Origin: VAZQ01 sp963721005
GTDB taxonomy: Bacteria > Pseudomonadota > Alphaproteobacteria > Rhizobiales > Xanthobacteraceae
Reading direction: 5' to 3'
DNA: 64,000 nucleotides
Assembly (NCBI GenBank): GCA_963721005.1
Contig: CAVRHR010000005.1
Coordinates: forward strand, 744,001 to 808,000
Of this stretch, positions 7,671-14,943 are shown in pieces. The position numbers were made by a program, and so were the translations under genes. The notes beneath the pieces were generated by a model. The model ran no database searches. It had not been told where the DNA came from and saw only the letters and a program-made list of their open reading frames with translations. How positions within the stretch are numbered: position 1 is the stretch's first letter; the number at the start of each line of letters is the position of its first letter.

Positions 7671-7900
7671 TTCGCCACCATCGGACTGACGGTGGCGGGC
7701 ACGACCACGGCGGTCTCGGGCACCTTCTTCATGCCCCAATGCCGATAGACCCCATAGGCGCCGGCACCGGCCGCCACGACGCCGCCGGCGAACATCTGCA
7801 GCGAGCTGCCGTCCACCGTGACGCCGTGCTTGGTGGCCCAGGCGGTGCCGGCCGCGATGATTACTTTTACGATGATGGATTCGATTTCGTCGCTGTTCAC
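7667..7900 (-). CDS. Putative phage holin (Pam3 gp28-like)
   Basis: Product of 77 residues starting with GTG at 7900, preceded by AAGGAG at proper spacing. Two hydrophobic segments (IIVKVIIAAGTAWAT and MFAGGVVAAGAGAYGVY) are separated by a short polar turn containing HGVTVDG; this resembles the small class II holins annotated as Pam3-gp28 family. Holins accumulate in the inner membrane and time the release of endolysin, here presumably the GH25 enzyme at 8624-9253. The stop overlaps the start of the next gene by four bases. Confidence 0.6.
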   Translation of the reverse strand: MNSDEIESIIVKVIIAAGTAWATKHGVTVDGSSLQMFAGGVVAAGAGAYGVYRHWGMKKVPETAVVVPATVSPMVAK

Positions 7901-7922
7901 GTGCCTGCTCCTTTGTTGTTGA

Positions 7923-8156
7923 TCAGCCGCCGACGCCGAGGTCGCAGCCGAAGTGCCAAAAAAAGTGAACCATGAGTCCGCCGAAAAACATGCCCCACAG
8001 GCCGATGCTGAGCGGCCACTTGGCGCCCGCATTGGCGATGGTGCGCGAGAGCGTCCATTGCCGGTCGGGGTGACGGATGGCGTAGGCTTCGATGACGGTG
8101 AAGCTGCCGATCGCGAGCGGAAACCAGATAACGAGCCACATCCAGGTCAGGTTCAT
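7923..8156 (-). CDS. Small prophage membrane protein
   Basis: Product of 77 residues with two predicted membrane spans (WMWLVIWFPLAIGSFTVI near the start and WPLSIGLWGMFFGGLMVHFFW near the end), joined by a polar loop with HPDRQWTL. It is translationally coupled to the 42-residue gene upstream (ATGA overlap at 8153-8156). It could be a second holin or an antiholin; homology is not recognised. Confidence 0.55.
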   Translation of the reverse strand: MNLTWMWLVIWFPLAIGSFTVIEAYAIRHPDRQWTLSRTIANAGAKWPLSIGLWGMFFGGLMVHFFWHFGCDLGVGG

Positions 8157-8281
8157 TTGCCTTCCTCTTTCGGTTTCTGCTCGGCGCGGATGCGGGTGCA
8201 GGCCCGGCATGGGCAGGGCATGAGCACCAGCGGCGGCCCGTTGCGGCACGGGTTGAGGGCGATGAAGGTTCCGGCGGTCAT
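8153..8281 (-). CDS. 42-residue cysteine-containing prophage microprotein
   Basis: A short frame that begins exactly in an ATGA overlap with the preceding gene (8278-8281) and ends in an ATGA overlap with the next (8153-8156), so it fits the overlapping chain of this operon. The product has three or four closely spaced cysteines (PCPCRACTR, plus NPCRNG) and a basic tail. The CxCxxC arrangement could bind a metal. No family is known. Confidence 0.5.
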   Translation of the reverse strand: MTAGTFIALNPCRNGPPLVLMPCPCRACTRIRAEQKPKEEGK

Positions 8282-8388
8282 CGGGGCTTGCCTCGATAGC
8301 TGCCGTACAGCGGCTTGCCGGCCGCCAGCTGCGCCAGCAGGGCGGCCACGATCCGGCTGTTGTCGGGGATCCTCTCGGGCTCGCTCAT
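8278..8388 (-). CDS. 36-residue prophage microprotein
   Basis: A 36-codon frame (starting MSEPERIPDNSRIV) placed in the same overlapping chain: its ATG overlaps the stop of the upstream gene at 8385-8388 and its own stop overlaps the next start at 8278-8281. The middle is an alanine/leucine helix (IVAALLAQLAAGKPLYG). It is supported only by the strict coupling of neighbours; no function can be assigned. Confidence 0.45.
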   Translation of the reverse strand: MSEPERIPDNSRIVAALLAQLAAGKPLYGSYRGKPR

Positions 8389-8591
8389 CGAAACCTCACG
8401 GCGCAGCGAAGCGCGTGCGCGGTGGCTTCCTGCGTGGTGCGGGCGTGGGATTCGGCGAGGCAAAGTTGCTCACCGACCATCGCCCGAGAGATCGGTACAT
8501 AGCGCGGCGGCTGGATCAGCACGGACGGCCGCTGCGCCCATGTGCCAACGGCCGCCAGGACGATGACGGCGAACAGGAGGGCGGTCCTCAT
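8385..8591 (-). CDS. Small secreted prophage protein, possible spanin-like component
   Basis: Product of 68 residues with an N-terminal hydrophobic signal (MRTALLFAVIVLAAVGTWA) followed by a short Pro-rich region and a helical tail with two cysteines. The position after an endolysin and among holin-like genes would suit a spanin or lysis accessory protein, but there is no lipobox and no clear family. The ATG lies inside a fragment of a dispersed intergenic repeat (8586-8630), so the start is less certain; in-frame starts exist up to 8636. Confidence 0.45.
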   Translation of the reverse strand: MRTALLFAVIVLAAVGTWAQRPSVLIQPPRYVPISRAMVGEQLCLAESHARTTQEATAHALRCAVRFR

Positions 8592-8630
8592 GGTGAGGTG
8601 GCGCGAAGCGCCGTCGCGAACCATCATGCG
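8586..8630. repeat. Short copy of a dispersed palindromic repeat
   Basis: CCTCATGGTGAGGTG, a GGCGCGAAGCGCC hairpin, then CGCGAACCATCATGC. The same outer sequence (CCTCATGGTGAGGTG and CGAACCATGG) encloses a longer hairpin in the larger element at 38407-38543. This copy is internally deleted and overlaps the end of the endolysin gene and the start of the next one. Confidence 0.5.
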
Positions 8631-9253
8631 GCCCAATCCCGCAGCAGATCATCGAACGTCATCGGATCGATGATGCAGTTGTTGTCGCAATGGCCGCGGA
8701 TGCCGGGGATCTGGTGGGGACCGGGGCCGTAGCTGTCGCCGTTGTTCTGCCAGAGCCAGGGCCGCTGCCAGCTCGGCTGCACGCGCCAGGCCGGGCCGTA
8801 TTGGCAGAGCCAGAGCCGGTGCGCGCCGAAATAGGCATCAGTGCCGGCGATCTCCTCCTTGGCGACGTTGCCTGAATAGATCACCGCCTTGCGGCCGAGC
8901 TTCTCCTCGATGCGCTCCAGAAACGCGCGCGCCTTGTCGGCGCCGGGCGCTCCCAGATGCGGCACGTCCTCCCAATCGAGCGCCACCAGCGTGTCGGCGT
9001 CCGGCTGCGCCACGCTGAGGAAGTGATCCGCCTCCAGCACGGGTTGGGCGCCATGGAAAAAATGGTAGGCGCCCCACTTCATGCCGATGTCGGTGAACGC
9101 CTGGCGACGGTGGGCGTAGAGCTTGTCGTCGAACGCCGTCCCCTCGGTCGCCTTGTGGATCACCCCGACGATCCCGAATGCCTTGACGGCATCGAAATCC
9201 TGCACCGGGTCGCCGTAATAGATATCGATCACGAGCGGCTTGCTTGCCGTCAT
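8624..9253 (-). CDS. GH25-family endolysin (phage lysozyme)
   Basis: Product of 209 residues, the size of a single GH25 muramidase domain that cleaves the beta-1,4 MurNAc-GlcNAc bond of peptidoglycan. Visible features are VIDIYYGDP with D10, IHKATEG at 32-38, GAYHFFH at 61-67 and the catalytic ALDWED with D93 and E95. The C-terminal strands include LWQNNGD and the substrate-side IIDPMTFDDLL. There is no signal peptide, so release would depend on a holin, consistent with the neighbouring small membrane proteins. It belongs to the leftward prophage lysis cluster. Confidence 0.9.
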   Translation of the reverse strand: MTASKPLVIDIYYGDPVQDFDAVKAFGIVGVIHKATEGTAFDDKLYAHRRQAFTDIGMKWGAYHFFHGAQPVLEADHFLSVAQPDADTLVALDWEDVPHLGAPGADKARAFLERIEEKLGRKAVIYSGNVAKEEIAGTDAYFGAHRLWLCQYGPAWRVQPSWQRPWLWQNNGDSYGPGPHQIPGIRGHCDNNCIIDPMTFDDLLRDWAA

Positions 9254-9310
9254 GGCATCACCTCTTCGATGTGTGGGAGCTTGGGTGGACGGGGCGAAGC
9301 GCCCCGGTGG

Positions 9311-9679
9311 TCAGACGCCGCCGGGCGCGACGTAGCAGTACAGCTGGCCGGTCGTGCCGATGAAGACGATGCCGTGCCCGGTCGGATTACCGGCATCCCA
9401 CTTCATCTTGGAATTGGGAACCGGAATGCGGGTGCCGGCGGGAAGCATGCCCTTCCCGTCGGTGATGATCGCAATGTAGTGGTCGCCCTCGACCTCGAAG
9501 GTGTCGGCCTCGAAGGCGTCAGCCTCGCCGCAGCAGGAAACCGCCGGGTTGTCGGGCTGCATGAGGGATTGGAACCATTGGCGGGTCGCGGCGGGCTGAT
9601 CGGCCCATTGGCCGTTGTCGCGGGCTGCCGCAGGTGCAATCATGGCGAGAGTTGCAAGGGCGACGAGAAAGATTTTCAT
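9311..9679 (-). CDS. Secreted hypothetical protein
   Basis: Product of 122 residues with a signal peptide (MKIFLVALATLAMIAPAAA, cleavage near 19). The mature protein has a WFQSLMQP segment, a vicinal cysteine pair with acidic surroundings (SCCGEADAFEAD), strands ending in IPVPNSKM and a third cysteine near the C-terminus (GQLYCYVAPGG). Proteins of this kind recur in Bradyrhizobium genomes, often near phage genes, with unknown function. It sits between the endolysin and the tail-collar gene in the same orientation and could be a lysogenic-conversion gene. Confidence 0.6.
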   Translation of the reverse strand: MKIFLVALATLAMIAPAAARDNGQWADQPAATRQWFQSLMQPDNPAVSCCGEADAFEADTFEVEGDHYIAIITDGKGMLPAGTRIPVPNSKMKWDAGNPTGHGIVFIGTTGQLYCYVAPGGV

Positions 9680-9694
9680 GCGGGCTCCGATTTG

Positions 9695-10382
9695 ATGTTG
9701 AGAGCGTTGAGGCGGGCCACAAAGCTTCCGAAAATCGAGTTTCTCGATTGGCTTGCCTCGTCGGAGGGCCCGCTCCCGAGTGCCTCGTTAAAGGCGCTTA
9801 GACTCGGCCCGAGAACTTGGCTTGCTATCTGGTTGCGCCGGGCATGGCTTCGGCAACGGTTTCCGAAGCCCCGCCGGCGCGTCTATGTCCCAGCAAGCCA
9901 AAGGGTAAAGGTCATCGCGCTTCGTCACTATGCCCGAGAGCATGGCCTTGTAAATTTCGTGGAGACCGGCACATATCTCGGGGACACGACGGCGGCCGTA
10001 GCGTCGATGTTTTCGCGTTGCTTCACCATCGAGATGTCGCCAGACCTATACCTCCGCTCTCGTGACCGACTGAGCAAGCTTGGGAATGTCAAGTGCATCC
10101 TCGGGGATAGCGCCGTCGCGCTTCCCGGGATCATTCGACAGCTCAATGAGCCTTCGTTATTTTGGCTGGATGCTCACGCGTCAGGGGGCGAGACAGCCAA
10201 CAGTGGAAAAGACCCGCTACTTGCTGAGCTTGACTTCGATCTACTCCGAGGCCCGCTTGGGCCACGTAGTTCTAATCGACGACGCCAGGGGGCACGATGT
10301 CGCCGCCATCAAAAGGTTGTGCGCCTCTCGCGCTCGCGTCGAGATCAGGAACGATATAATTCGTCTCGTCCCGATCAGATGA
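9695..10382 (+). pseudogene. Frameshifted SAM-dependent methyltransferase-like gene
   Basis: Read from ATG 9695, the frame gives a basic N-terminus and then a Rossmann-type core: FVETGTYLGDTTAAVA (motif I-like), CFTIEMSPDLY, KLGNVKCILGDSA and LFWLDAHASGGET. At about 10230-10245 the matching sequence jumps to another frame, which continues with YSEARLGHVVLIDDARGHD and a terminal beta strand IIRLVPIR. One base has been gained or lost. The gene runs against its neighbours and its last bases overlap the end of the tail-collar gene. It may have been a prophage cargo gene, for example modifying a surface glycan. Confidence 0.65.
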
Positions 10383-11355
10383 CGCGAAGGATATAGGGCA
10401 GCATCATCGCGGGTGGCATGATCGGGTGGGAGTTGCCAGAGCCAAGGTTACCGATCGTTCCGGCCGCCGTAATCTGGCTGGACGTGACGGTATTTGCGAG
10501 CACCCCGATTTGATTGATGTCATTTCTGACCGACGCGCTACTCGTTGTGCTTTCGATGTAGAATTTGGCGCTCGCGCTCCCTGTAAAGATGGGAGCCACC
10601 GCCGGCAATTGCGCCTGCGTCAAGGTTTGGTTCTGCCCGCCCCCGGTCTGCCCGAGCACGGTGCCGTCAAAGTTGCCACCCGCGACGGTGATGCGGCTCG
10701 CCGCCGAGCCCCCCATATTGTCCTGACCGAAGACGCCGCGCCCGCGAAGATCCGGCACATTGAACGTCGTCGAACCGTCGCCGGACCCGAACGTCGTGCT
10801 CACCAGCCCGAACAGCGTCGCATAAGTAGTGCGCGAGATCGCCTGCCCGAACGGCAGCACGAAAGATGAATTTGGCGCGCTCGCCCCGACATAGGGGAGC
10901 AGCCCGCCGATCGGCACCACGTAGGGATTGACGGTGAAACCCTGCAGGTACCACGCCGTATCCGAATTGTTGTAGGTCGCGACGTAGGGCGTACCTTGTA
11001 CCAACACGCCAGTCGACAATTCGACGGACGGAGCGGACCGCAGCGGCTTCGTCCCGAGCCCATCCACATTGAGCGTGACCGTCGCCCCGTTGGTGGTGTG
11101 CGGCACGAAGGCGACCATCGCACCGTTCATGTCGGCGAAGTTGTCGAACACCTGGTTGGAGGCGAGCGTGTAGGCGGTCGAGGTGCCACCGGTCGTGATG
11201 GTGCCGGAGACGTCGTCGCGCCATTCGGCGAGCCGCGCCATCATGGCGCGCGCGGAATCGTTGACCGCGCTCGGCGCCATGCCCTCGGCCCAGTTGACCG
11301 TACTGTCCGCGTTGGCGTTCGACGACGCGGTGCGGGACCATTTCCAGAATGCCAT
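10375..11355 (-). CDS. Phage tail-collar fibre protein
   Basis: Product of 326 residues. The N-terminus (MAFWKWSRTASSNANAD and WAEGMAPSAVNDSARAMMARLAEWRDD) is the attachment region common in alphaproteobacterial prophage fibres. The middle is rich in Thr/Gly beta strands, and residues ~150-215 form a phage Tail Collar domain: PIGGLLPYVG, PFGQAISRTTYATLF and the signature TTFNVPDLRGRGVFGQDNMGG. The extreme C-terminus (HPIMPPAMMLPYILRVI) is also typical. It would form the host-recognition tip of a tail. No other structural genes of the phage remain in the window. Confidence 0.85.
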   Translation of the reverse strand: MAFWKWSRTASSNANADSTVNWAEGMAPSAVNDSARAMMARLAEWRDDVSGTITTGGTSTAYTLASNQVFDNFADMNGAMVAFVPHTTNGATVTLNVDGLGTKPLRSAPSVELSTGVLVQGTPYVATYNNSDTAWYLQGFTVNPYVVPIGGLLPYVGASAPNSSFVLPFGQAISRTTYATLFGLVSTTFGSGDGSTTFNVPDLRGRGVFGQDNMGGSAASRITVAGGNFDGTVLGQTGGGQNQTLTQAQLPAVAPIFTGSASAKFYIESTTSSASVRNDINQIGVLANTVTSSQITAAGTIGNLGSGNSHPIMPPAMMLPYILRVI

Positions 11356-12126
11356 GGGTCACCTCGTTCATAAAAATGGCCCGCAACGATCTCGGCGAGG
11401 CGAGATCGGCGGGCCGTCAAGGGCGATCGTTCCTTCACCTCCCGGCGAAGGTCGAGGCTGGGTCCCTGCAGAAACGTGGTCGAAGTCAGAGCCGGCGGCG
11501 CCGGGTGCCCAGCCGGGCGGGCGGAATCAGCGGCCGGCTTTGTGGGGCGGGCCGGACCGGCGTTGCCGCACGGCCGGGACCAGCGTCGGCGGCTTGCGGC
11601 CGGCGTGCCCAGACCCGCGCGTGCCTTCCGCAACCAGCCGCAGCGGCACCCGCTCGCCTTGCGGGCCCGGCGCCTCGGGACCGGCCAAAACCTGGGCGAT
11701 CCAGCCTAGCCGTGGGGTACGCGACTGCATGGCTGTGACTGAACACCAAACAGCCTACCGGACTGTTAAGGGCCCCTTCACCCGTGCGCCGTCAGGCCGG
11801 CGACCGGGTATAATGTTCCGGCGCCGTTCCCGCAGCGCACACATAAAAAAACCGACCGCGGGCGGACCCGGGATCGGCGCACAGTTCGTGAGTTTCAATT
11901 TCGTGAATAATCTGATTTGCAGAATCGTGTCAAGCATCGAGCCTCGTTCGCCGCCCCGGCTCAGATCGGTAGTTGCCGAAACTCTGCAGCCGGCATGCCG
12001 ACCAACATGTTCTGCGCGCGGCGGCACGCTGTGGCCAATGCAGTCTCACGTTTCATGTCTCATCGAAGGGCGCCACTCCAAAGACGGCTCTCTGCAAATA
12101 ACAGGAGATTTACAGGGCCGAGAAAT
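11356..12126. other. Gene-poor stretch between prophage remnant and IS element
   Basis: No convincing gene is seen on either strand. Long frames here have a Pro/Arg-rich composition typical of GC-rich noise. The only recognisable item is the 30-base repeat at 11891-11920. The stretch may hold decayed prophage sequence. Confidence 0.5.
11891..11920 (+). repeat. 30-base direct repeat, left copy
   Basis: AGTTTCAATTTCGTGAATAA followed by TCTGATTTGC. It matches 27 of 30 positions of the copy at 13721-13750, so the two lie on either side of the IS3-family element, in the same orientation. They are AT-rich against a GC-rich background. Confidence 0.6.
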
Positions 12127-12156
12127 TGGACTGCACCCCTATGGTGAGACACAAAA

Positions 12157-13053
12157 CTAGGAACTGGTTGCAATTGCAACAGCATGCGGCCGCCGCGCGG
12201 CGGCCGCATGCTGTTGCAGGTTTTCTTCGAACGCGGCCGGCGAGCGGTAGCCCAGGGCCGAGTGCAGCCGCTGGCGATTGTAAACCTTTTCGATGAAGAT
12301 CCCGATCGCCTCGCGGGCCTCCTCGAGATTGCGATAATCTCGTCCGTCGACTTCCTCCTGCTTGAGAGTCTTCATGAAGCTCTCCGCTTTGGCGTTGTCG
12401 TAGGGATTGCCAATGCGGCTCATGCTCGGCTGGATGCCATGCGCTTCCAACGAACTCGTATACTCGCCACAGGCATACTGTACGCCGCGATCCGAGTGAT
12501 GGATGAGGGTGTCGGGTCGCGGTTGGCGCAAGTCGATGGCCATCTTCAGAGCCGCCGTGGCCAGCTCTGCCCGCAGATGCCCCTCCAACGCCCACCCGAT
12601 CACCCGGCGGCTGAATGCGTCGAGCACCACAGCGAGGAAAGCAAACTCCTCGGCGAGCCGAACATAGGTGATATCCGCCACCCACAGCTGGTCAACGCCG
12701 GTGGGCACCAAGCCACGCGCCAGGTTCGGCACCACACGCCATTCATGGCGCGAATTGGTCGTCACCGGCACGAACGGCCGCTTGCGCAGGCACAGCAGAT
12801 TATCCCGTCGCATAAGGCGTAAGACGCGCTTGCGGTTGACCACAAACCCGCGATCGAACAGCTCTCTGGCAACCCGTCGATAGCCATAAAACCGGTTCTC
12901 CAGAGCTACCTGCTGGATCAGATCGCGCACCGCCGTTTCTTCCTGGCGTGGGGCAGACCTCTTCCAATGGCGGTAGTAGCCGGGTCGGCCCACTCCCGCC
13001 AACGCACACATCCGCTCGACCGTCAGTTCGCCTTGCGGCCGGGGTGACGTCAT
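12157..13053 (-). CDS. IS3-family transposase OrfB (DDE integrase core)
   Basis: Product of 298 residues. An N-terminal HTH_21-like part (ELTVERMCALAGVGRPGYYRHW and YGYRRVARELFDRGFVVN) precedes an rve/DDE catalytic core with the three acidic residues in VADITYV, IHHSDRGVQYA and GNPYDNAKAESFMKTLK, followed by the usual YNRQRLHSALGYRSP. Its start overlaps the orfA stop by four bases (13050-13053), so it is translated by coupling or fused by frameshifting, as is usual in IS3 elements. It catalyses circular-intermediate transposition of the element. Confidence 0.93.
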   Translation of the reverse strand: MTSPRPQGELTVERMCALAGVGRPGYYRHWKRSAPRQEETAVRDLIQQVALENRFYGYRRVARELFDRGFVVNRKRVLRLMRRDNLLCLRKRPFVPVTTNSRHEWRVVPNLARGLVPTGVDQLWVADITYVRLAEEFAFLAVVLDAFSRRVIGWALEGHLRAELATAALKMAIDLRQPRPDTLIHHSDRGVQYACGEYTSSLEAHGIQPSMSRIGNPYDNAKAESFMKTLKQEEVDGRDYRNLEEAREAIGIFIEKVYNRQRLHSALGYRSPAAFEENLQQHAAAARRPHAVAIATSS

Positions 13054-13439
13054 CGCCGCGATGACCGCGTAGACGCCCGTGCGCCAGGCCCGTCGCTCGG
13101 CTGGCGCCCTCCCTCGACTTGCCGCAAGGCTTTTCGAAAAAAATCAAGTTCCACTTGTTGCTGGCCGACCTTGCGCTCAAGCTCACCGATGCGCTTGCGC
13201 GCCGCCGCCAGGTTATTGGTGGCTTCAAGATCGAGCACCCCGGTCCCCTTGCGCGGTCGGCAGGCCGGCCGCAGCGCCTCTACCCCACCAGCTCGATAGT
13301 GCCGGCACCAATTGTACAGCTGCCCGCTCCGCACCCCCAACTCACGTGAAAGAGCCGCTACGCCCTCTCCAGACAACACACGCTTGACCGCCAAGAGCTT
13401 GAGCTCCCGGCTGTACGCACGCCGATTGCCTTTGGACAT
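13050..13439 (-). CDS. IS3-family OrfA (HTH DNA-binding protein)
   Basis: Product of 129 residues. An HTH_8/HTH_Tnp_1 domain (YSRELKLLAVKRVLSGEGVA, then LSRELGVRSGQLYNWCRHY) is followed by a leucine-zipper-like helix (NLAAARKRIGELERKVGQQ) that mediates dimer formation in IS3 transposases. It binds the terminal inverted repeats. The last ~20 residues are basic and Ser/Arg-rich, probably the region read before the switch to OrfB. Confidence 0.92.
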   Translation of the reverse strand: MSKGNRRAYSRELKLLAVKRVLSGEGVAALSRELGVRSGQLYNWCRHYRAGGVEALRPACRPRKGTGVLDLEATNNLAAARKRIGELERKVGQQQVELDFFRKALRQVEGGRQPSDGPGARASTRSSRR

Positions 13440-13584
13440 GGTTCTCCCTTCCCGAGAACTGTCCCTTGTTATTGTGTCTCACTTTCGGGGTCCACTCCAA
13501 AATTTCGCGTGAACAGCCAATGATGTGCGCCGCGGCGAACAACAGGTGAATATCAGGCCGAGACCAGGAACCGGGGTTACCAAC

Positions 13585-13652
13585 CGTAGGGGCGGCCCTC
13601 TTGGCCGCCCTGCTGCCGCCCGCCGCGGGCGCCCACAAGGGGCGCCCCTACG
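13585..13652. repeat. Dispersed REP-like palindrome
   Basis: CGTAGGGGCGGCCCTCTTGG with its following GCCGCCC arm, a spacer, then GGGGCGCCCCTACG. The outer arms CGTAGGGGCG and CGCCCCTACG are complementary. The same CGTAGGGGCGGCCCT unit occurs at 22465-22491. Such units are widespread intergenic repeats in GC-rich proteobacteria. Confidence 0.7.
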
Positions 13653-13720
13653 ATGGCGGCGTTTGCGCCCAACGACCAAACAAAAACCCGGCGCGGTTTC
13701 CCGCCCGGGCACAACTCGCC

Positions 13721-13750
13721 AGTTTCAATTTCACGAGTAATCTGATTTGC
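13721..13750 (+). repeat. 30-base direct repeat, right copy
   Basis: AGTTTCAATTTCACGAGTAA followed by TCTGATTTGC, the partner of 11891-11920 with three mismatches. It is not part of the IS3 ends, which are separated from it by over 200 bases. Confidence 0.6.
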
Positions 13751-13917
13751 CGTTTGAGGTCAAGCGGGCGCGCCACGCCGCCGACGGCCGCGGCCGCACC
13801 GGTGATCCGCAGCGTTCGGGCGCCCATTGGCGCCGATGGGCCGCCTGTCACCATGCCGTCACACAAAGTATATTCAATTGTCACAAGCAGCTTGGACGGG
13901 GCGCGCGGAGGTTAGGG

Positions 13918-14268
13918 ATGAAAATAACGATTTCGGAGTTCGGCGACGTCGGCACGAGAGTCACGCTGGTGGGCAAGCTCGACATCGCGGGCGCGGAGAC
14001 CGTGGATCTGCCGCTGGCGGCGGCCGCCGGCACGCGGCGCAATCTGGTGATCGACATGGTGGGCGTCGATTTCATCGCCTCGATCGGGATCCGCCATCTG
14101 GTGATGGCCGCCAAGACGGTGGCGCGCGGCTCGGCGCGGCTGGTTCTGCTCGATCCGAGCCCGCTGGTGACGGACGTGCTGGTCACCTCCGGGCTTGACG
14201 ATTTTCTGCCCATTGTGCGATCGGAGGCCGAGGCGCGGGCCATGCTGGCCGGCACCGCCAATGCCTGA
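13918..14268 (+). CDS. STAS-domain anti-anti-sigma factor-like protein
   Basis: Product of 116 residues made of a single STAS domain. VTLVGKLDIAGAETVDLPL is the first strand-helix unit, and VGVDFIASIGIRHLV carries the conserved serine (S55) that is phosphorylated in SpoIIAA/RsbV proteins. Such proteins bind an anti-sigma kinase when unphosphorylated and so release a sigma factor or other partner. The RsbW-like kinase encoded 15 bases downstream is the obvious partner; no sigma factor or PP2C phosphatase gene is adjacent. ATG 13918 is chosen because the domain begins directly there. Confidence 0.88.
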   Translation: MKITISEFGDVGTRVTLVGKLDIAGAETVDLPLAAAAGTRRNLVIDMVGVDFIASIGIRHLVMAAKTVARGSARLVLLDPSPLVTDVLVTSGLDDFLPIVRSEAEARAMLAGTANA

Positions 14269-14283
14269 CCCTGGAAGCCGGAT

Positions 14284-14703
14284 GTGAATGCCGCGGTCGA
14301 GTCCCGCACCTTCGGGGTCAGCGCCGGCGAGCTCACCGCCATCGACGGCTGGGTCGAGCAGGTGGCGAGGCGATGGGGCGAGAGCGAGCGCACCGTGTTT
14401 CGCACGCGGCTGTGCATCGCCGAGCTCGCCGGCAACGTGATCGAGCATGGCGGCGCGCCATCCGGGCACGATCGGATCGAGGTGACGCTGTGCCGTCTCG
14501 GCGACGGCATCGGGGTGGAGTTCCTGGACACGCGCCCACCGTTCGATCCGACCCGCGAGCCCGCGCCGCCGGATGCCGTCTCGATCGAGACCCTGCAGCC
14601 GGGCGGCCTCGGTCTGCGGCTGGTGCACGCCTATGCCCGTGACCTTTCGTACCGCCAGGAAGGCGCCCGCAATCGCGTTTCGCTCAAGATCGTATCGGCC
14701 TGA
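14284..14703 (+). CDS. RsbW/SpoIIAB-like serine kinase (anti-sigma regulatory factor)
   Basis: Product of 139 residues, a HATPase_c_2 domain. The N-box is AELAGNVIEHGG with E47 and N51; the G1-type motif is EFLDTRPPFDP; the Gly-rich ATP lid is QPGGLGLRLVHAY. Proteins of this type phosphorylate their STAS partner and hold the target sigma factor inactive. It starts with GTG at 14284, 15 bases after the STAS gene, so the two form an operon. The target is not visible here. Confidence 0.88.
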   Translation: MNAAVESRTFGVSAGELTAIDGWVEQVARRWGESERTVFRTRLCIAELAGNVIEHGGAPSGHDRIEVTLCRLGDGIGVEFLDTRPPFDPTREPAPPDAVSIETLQPGGLGLRLVHAYARDLSYRQEGARNRVSLKIVSA

Positions 14704-14742
14704 TGGCGCCGTCCGCTCGCACCACCGCGCGGGCGGGCGCCC

Positions 14743-14943
14743 TCAGCGGCTGCGCTCCTCGATCCACGCCCGCGATTGGCGGGCGATCCAATCCCAGGCC
14801 TCCGCGATCGACTCGAACTGACCGATATCCTCGATCGTGCCGTCGTCCCACTCGGCCTCGACATACCAATGGCTCGCATCGGCCAATCTTATCTCGCGCG
14901 GCTTGAAGATCGGCCTGGGAGATTGGGGAAGGCTGGTGGCCAC
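14743..14943 (-). CDS. Small conserved hypothetical protein
   Basis: Product of 66 residues, cytoplasmic. The core (LADASHWYVEAEWDDGTIED and FESIAEAWDWIARQSRAWI) predicts two or three strands and an amphipathic helix with many tryptophans, a pattern repeated in short Bradyrhizobium-type orphans. It converges on the RsbW-like gene with a 39-base gap. Function unknown. Confidence 0.6.
   Translation of the reverse strand: MATSLPQSPRPIFKPREIRLADASHWYVEAEWDDGTIEDIGQFESIAEAWDWIARQSRAWIEERSR

Larger units (their letters stand above)
12127..13499 (-). mobile_element. Complete IS3-family insertion sequence
   Basis: A 1373-bp element with two overlapping transposase frames on the minus strand. The ends are imperfect inverted repeats: TGGAGTGGACCCC plus GTGAGACACAA at the right boundary (13499 inward) and TGGACTGCACCCC plus GTGAGACACAA at the left boundary (12127 inward). 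The bases immediately outside are AAAT on both sides (12123-12126 and 13500-13503), a 4-bp target duplication, which shows a simple recent insertion. Both frames and both ends look intact, so it may be active. Confidence 0.92.
13500..13917. other. Repeat-bearing intergenic region
   Basis: Between the IS element and the STAS gene no gene is seen. The region holds a palindromic repeat (13585-13652), the right copy of the 30-base repeat (13721-13750), and a short AT-rich segment before the STAS gene (GTATATTCAATTGTC near 13868) that could be its promoter. Confidence 0.5.
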
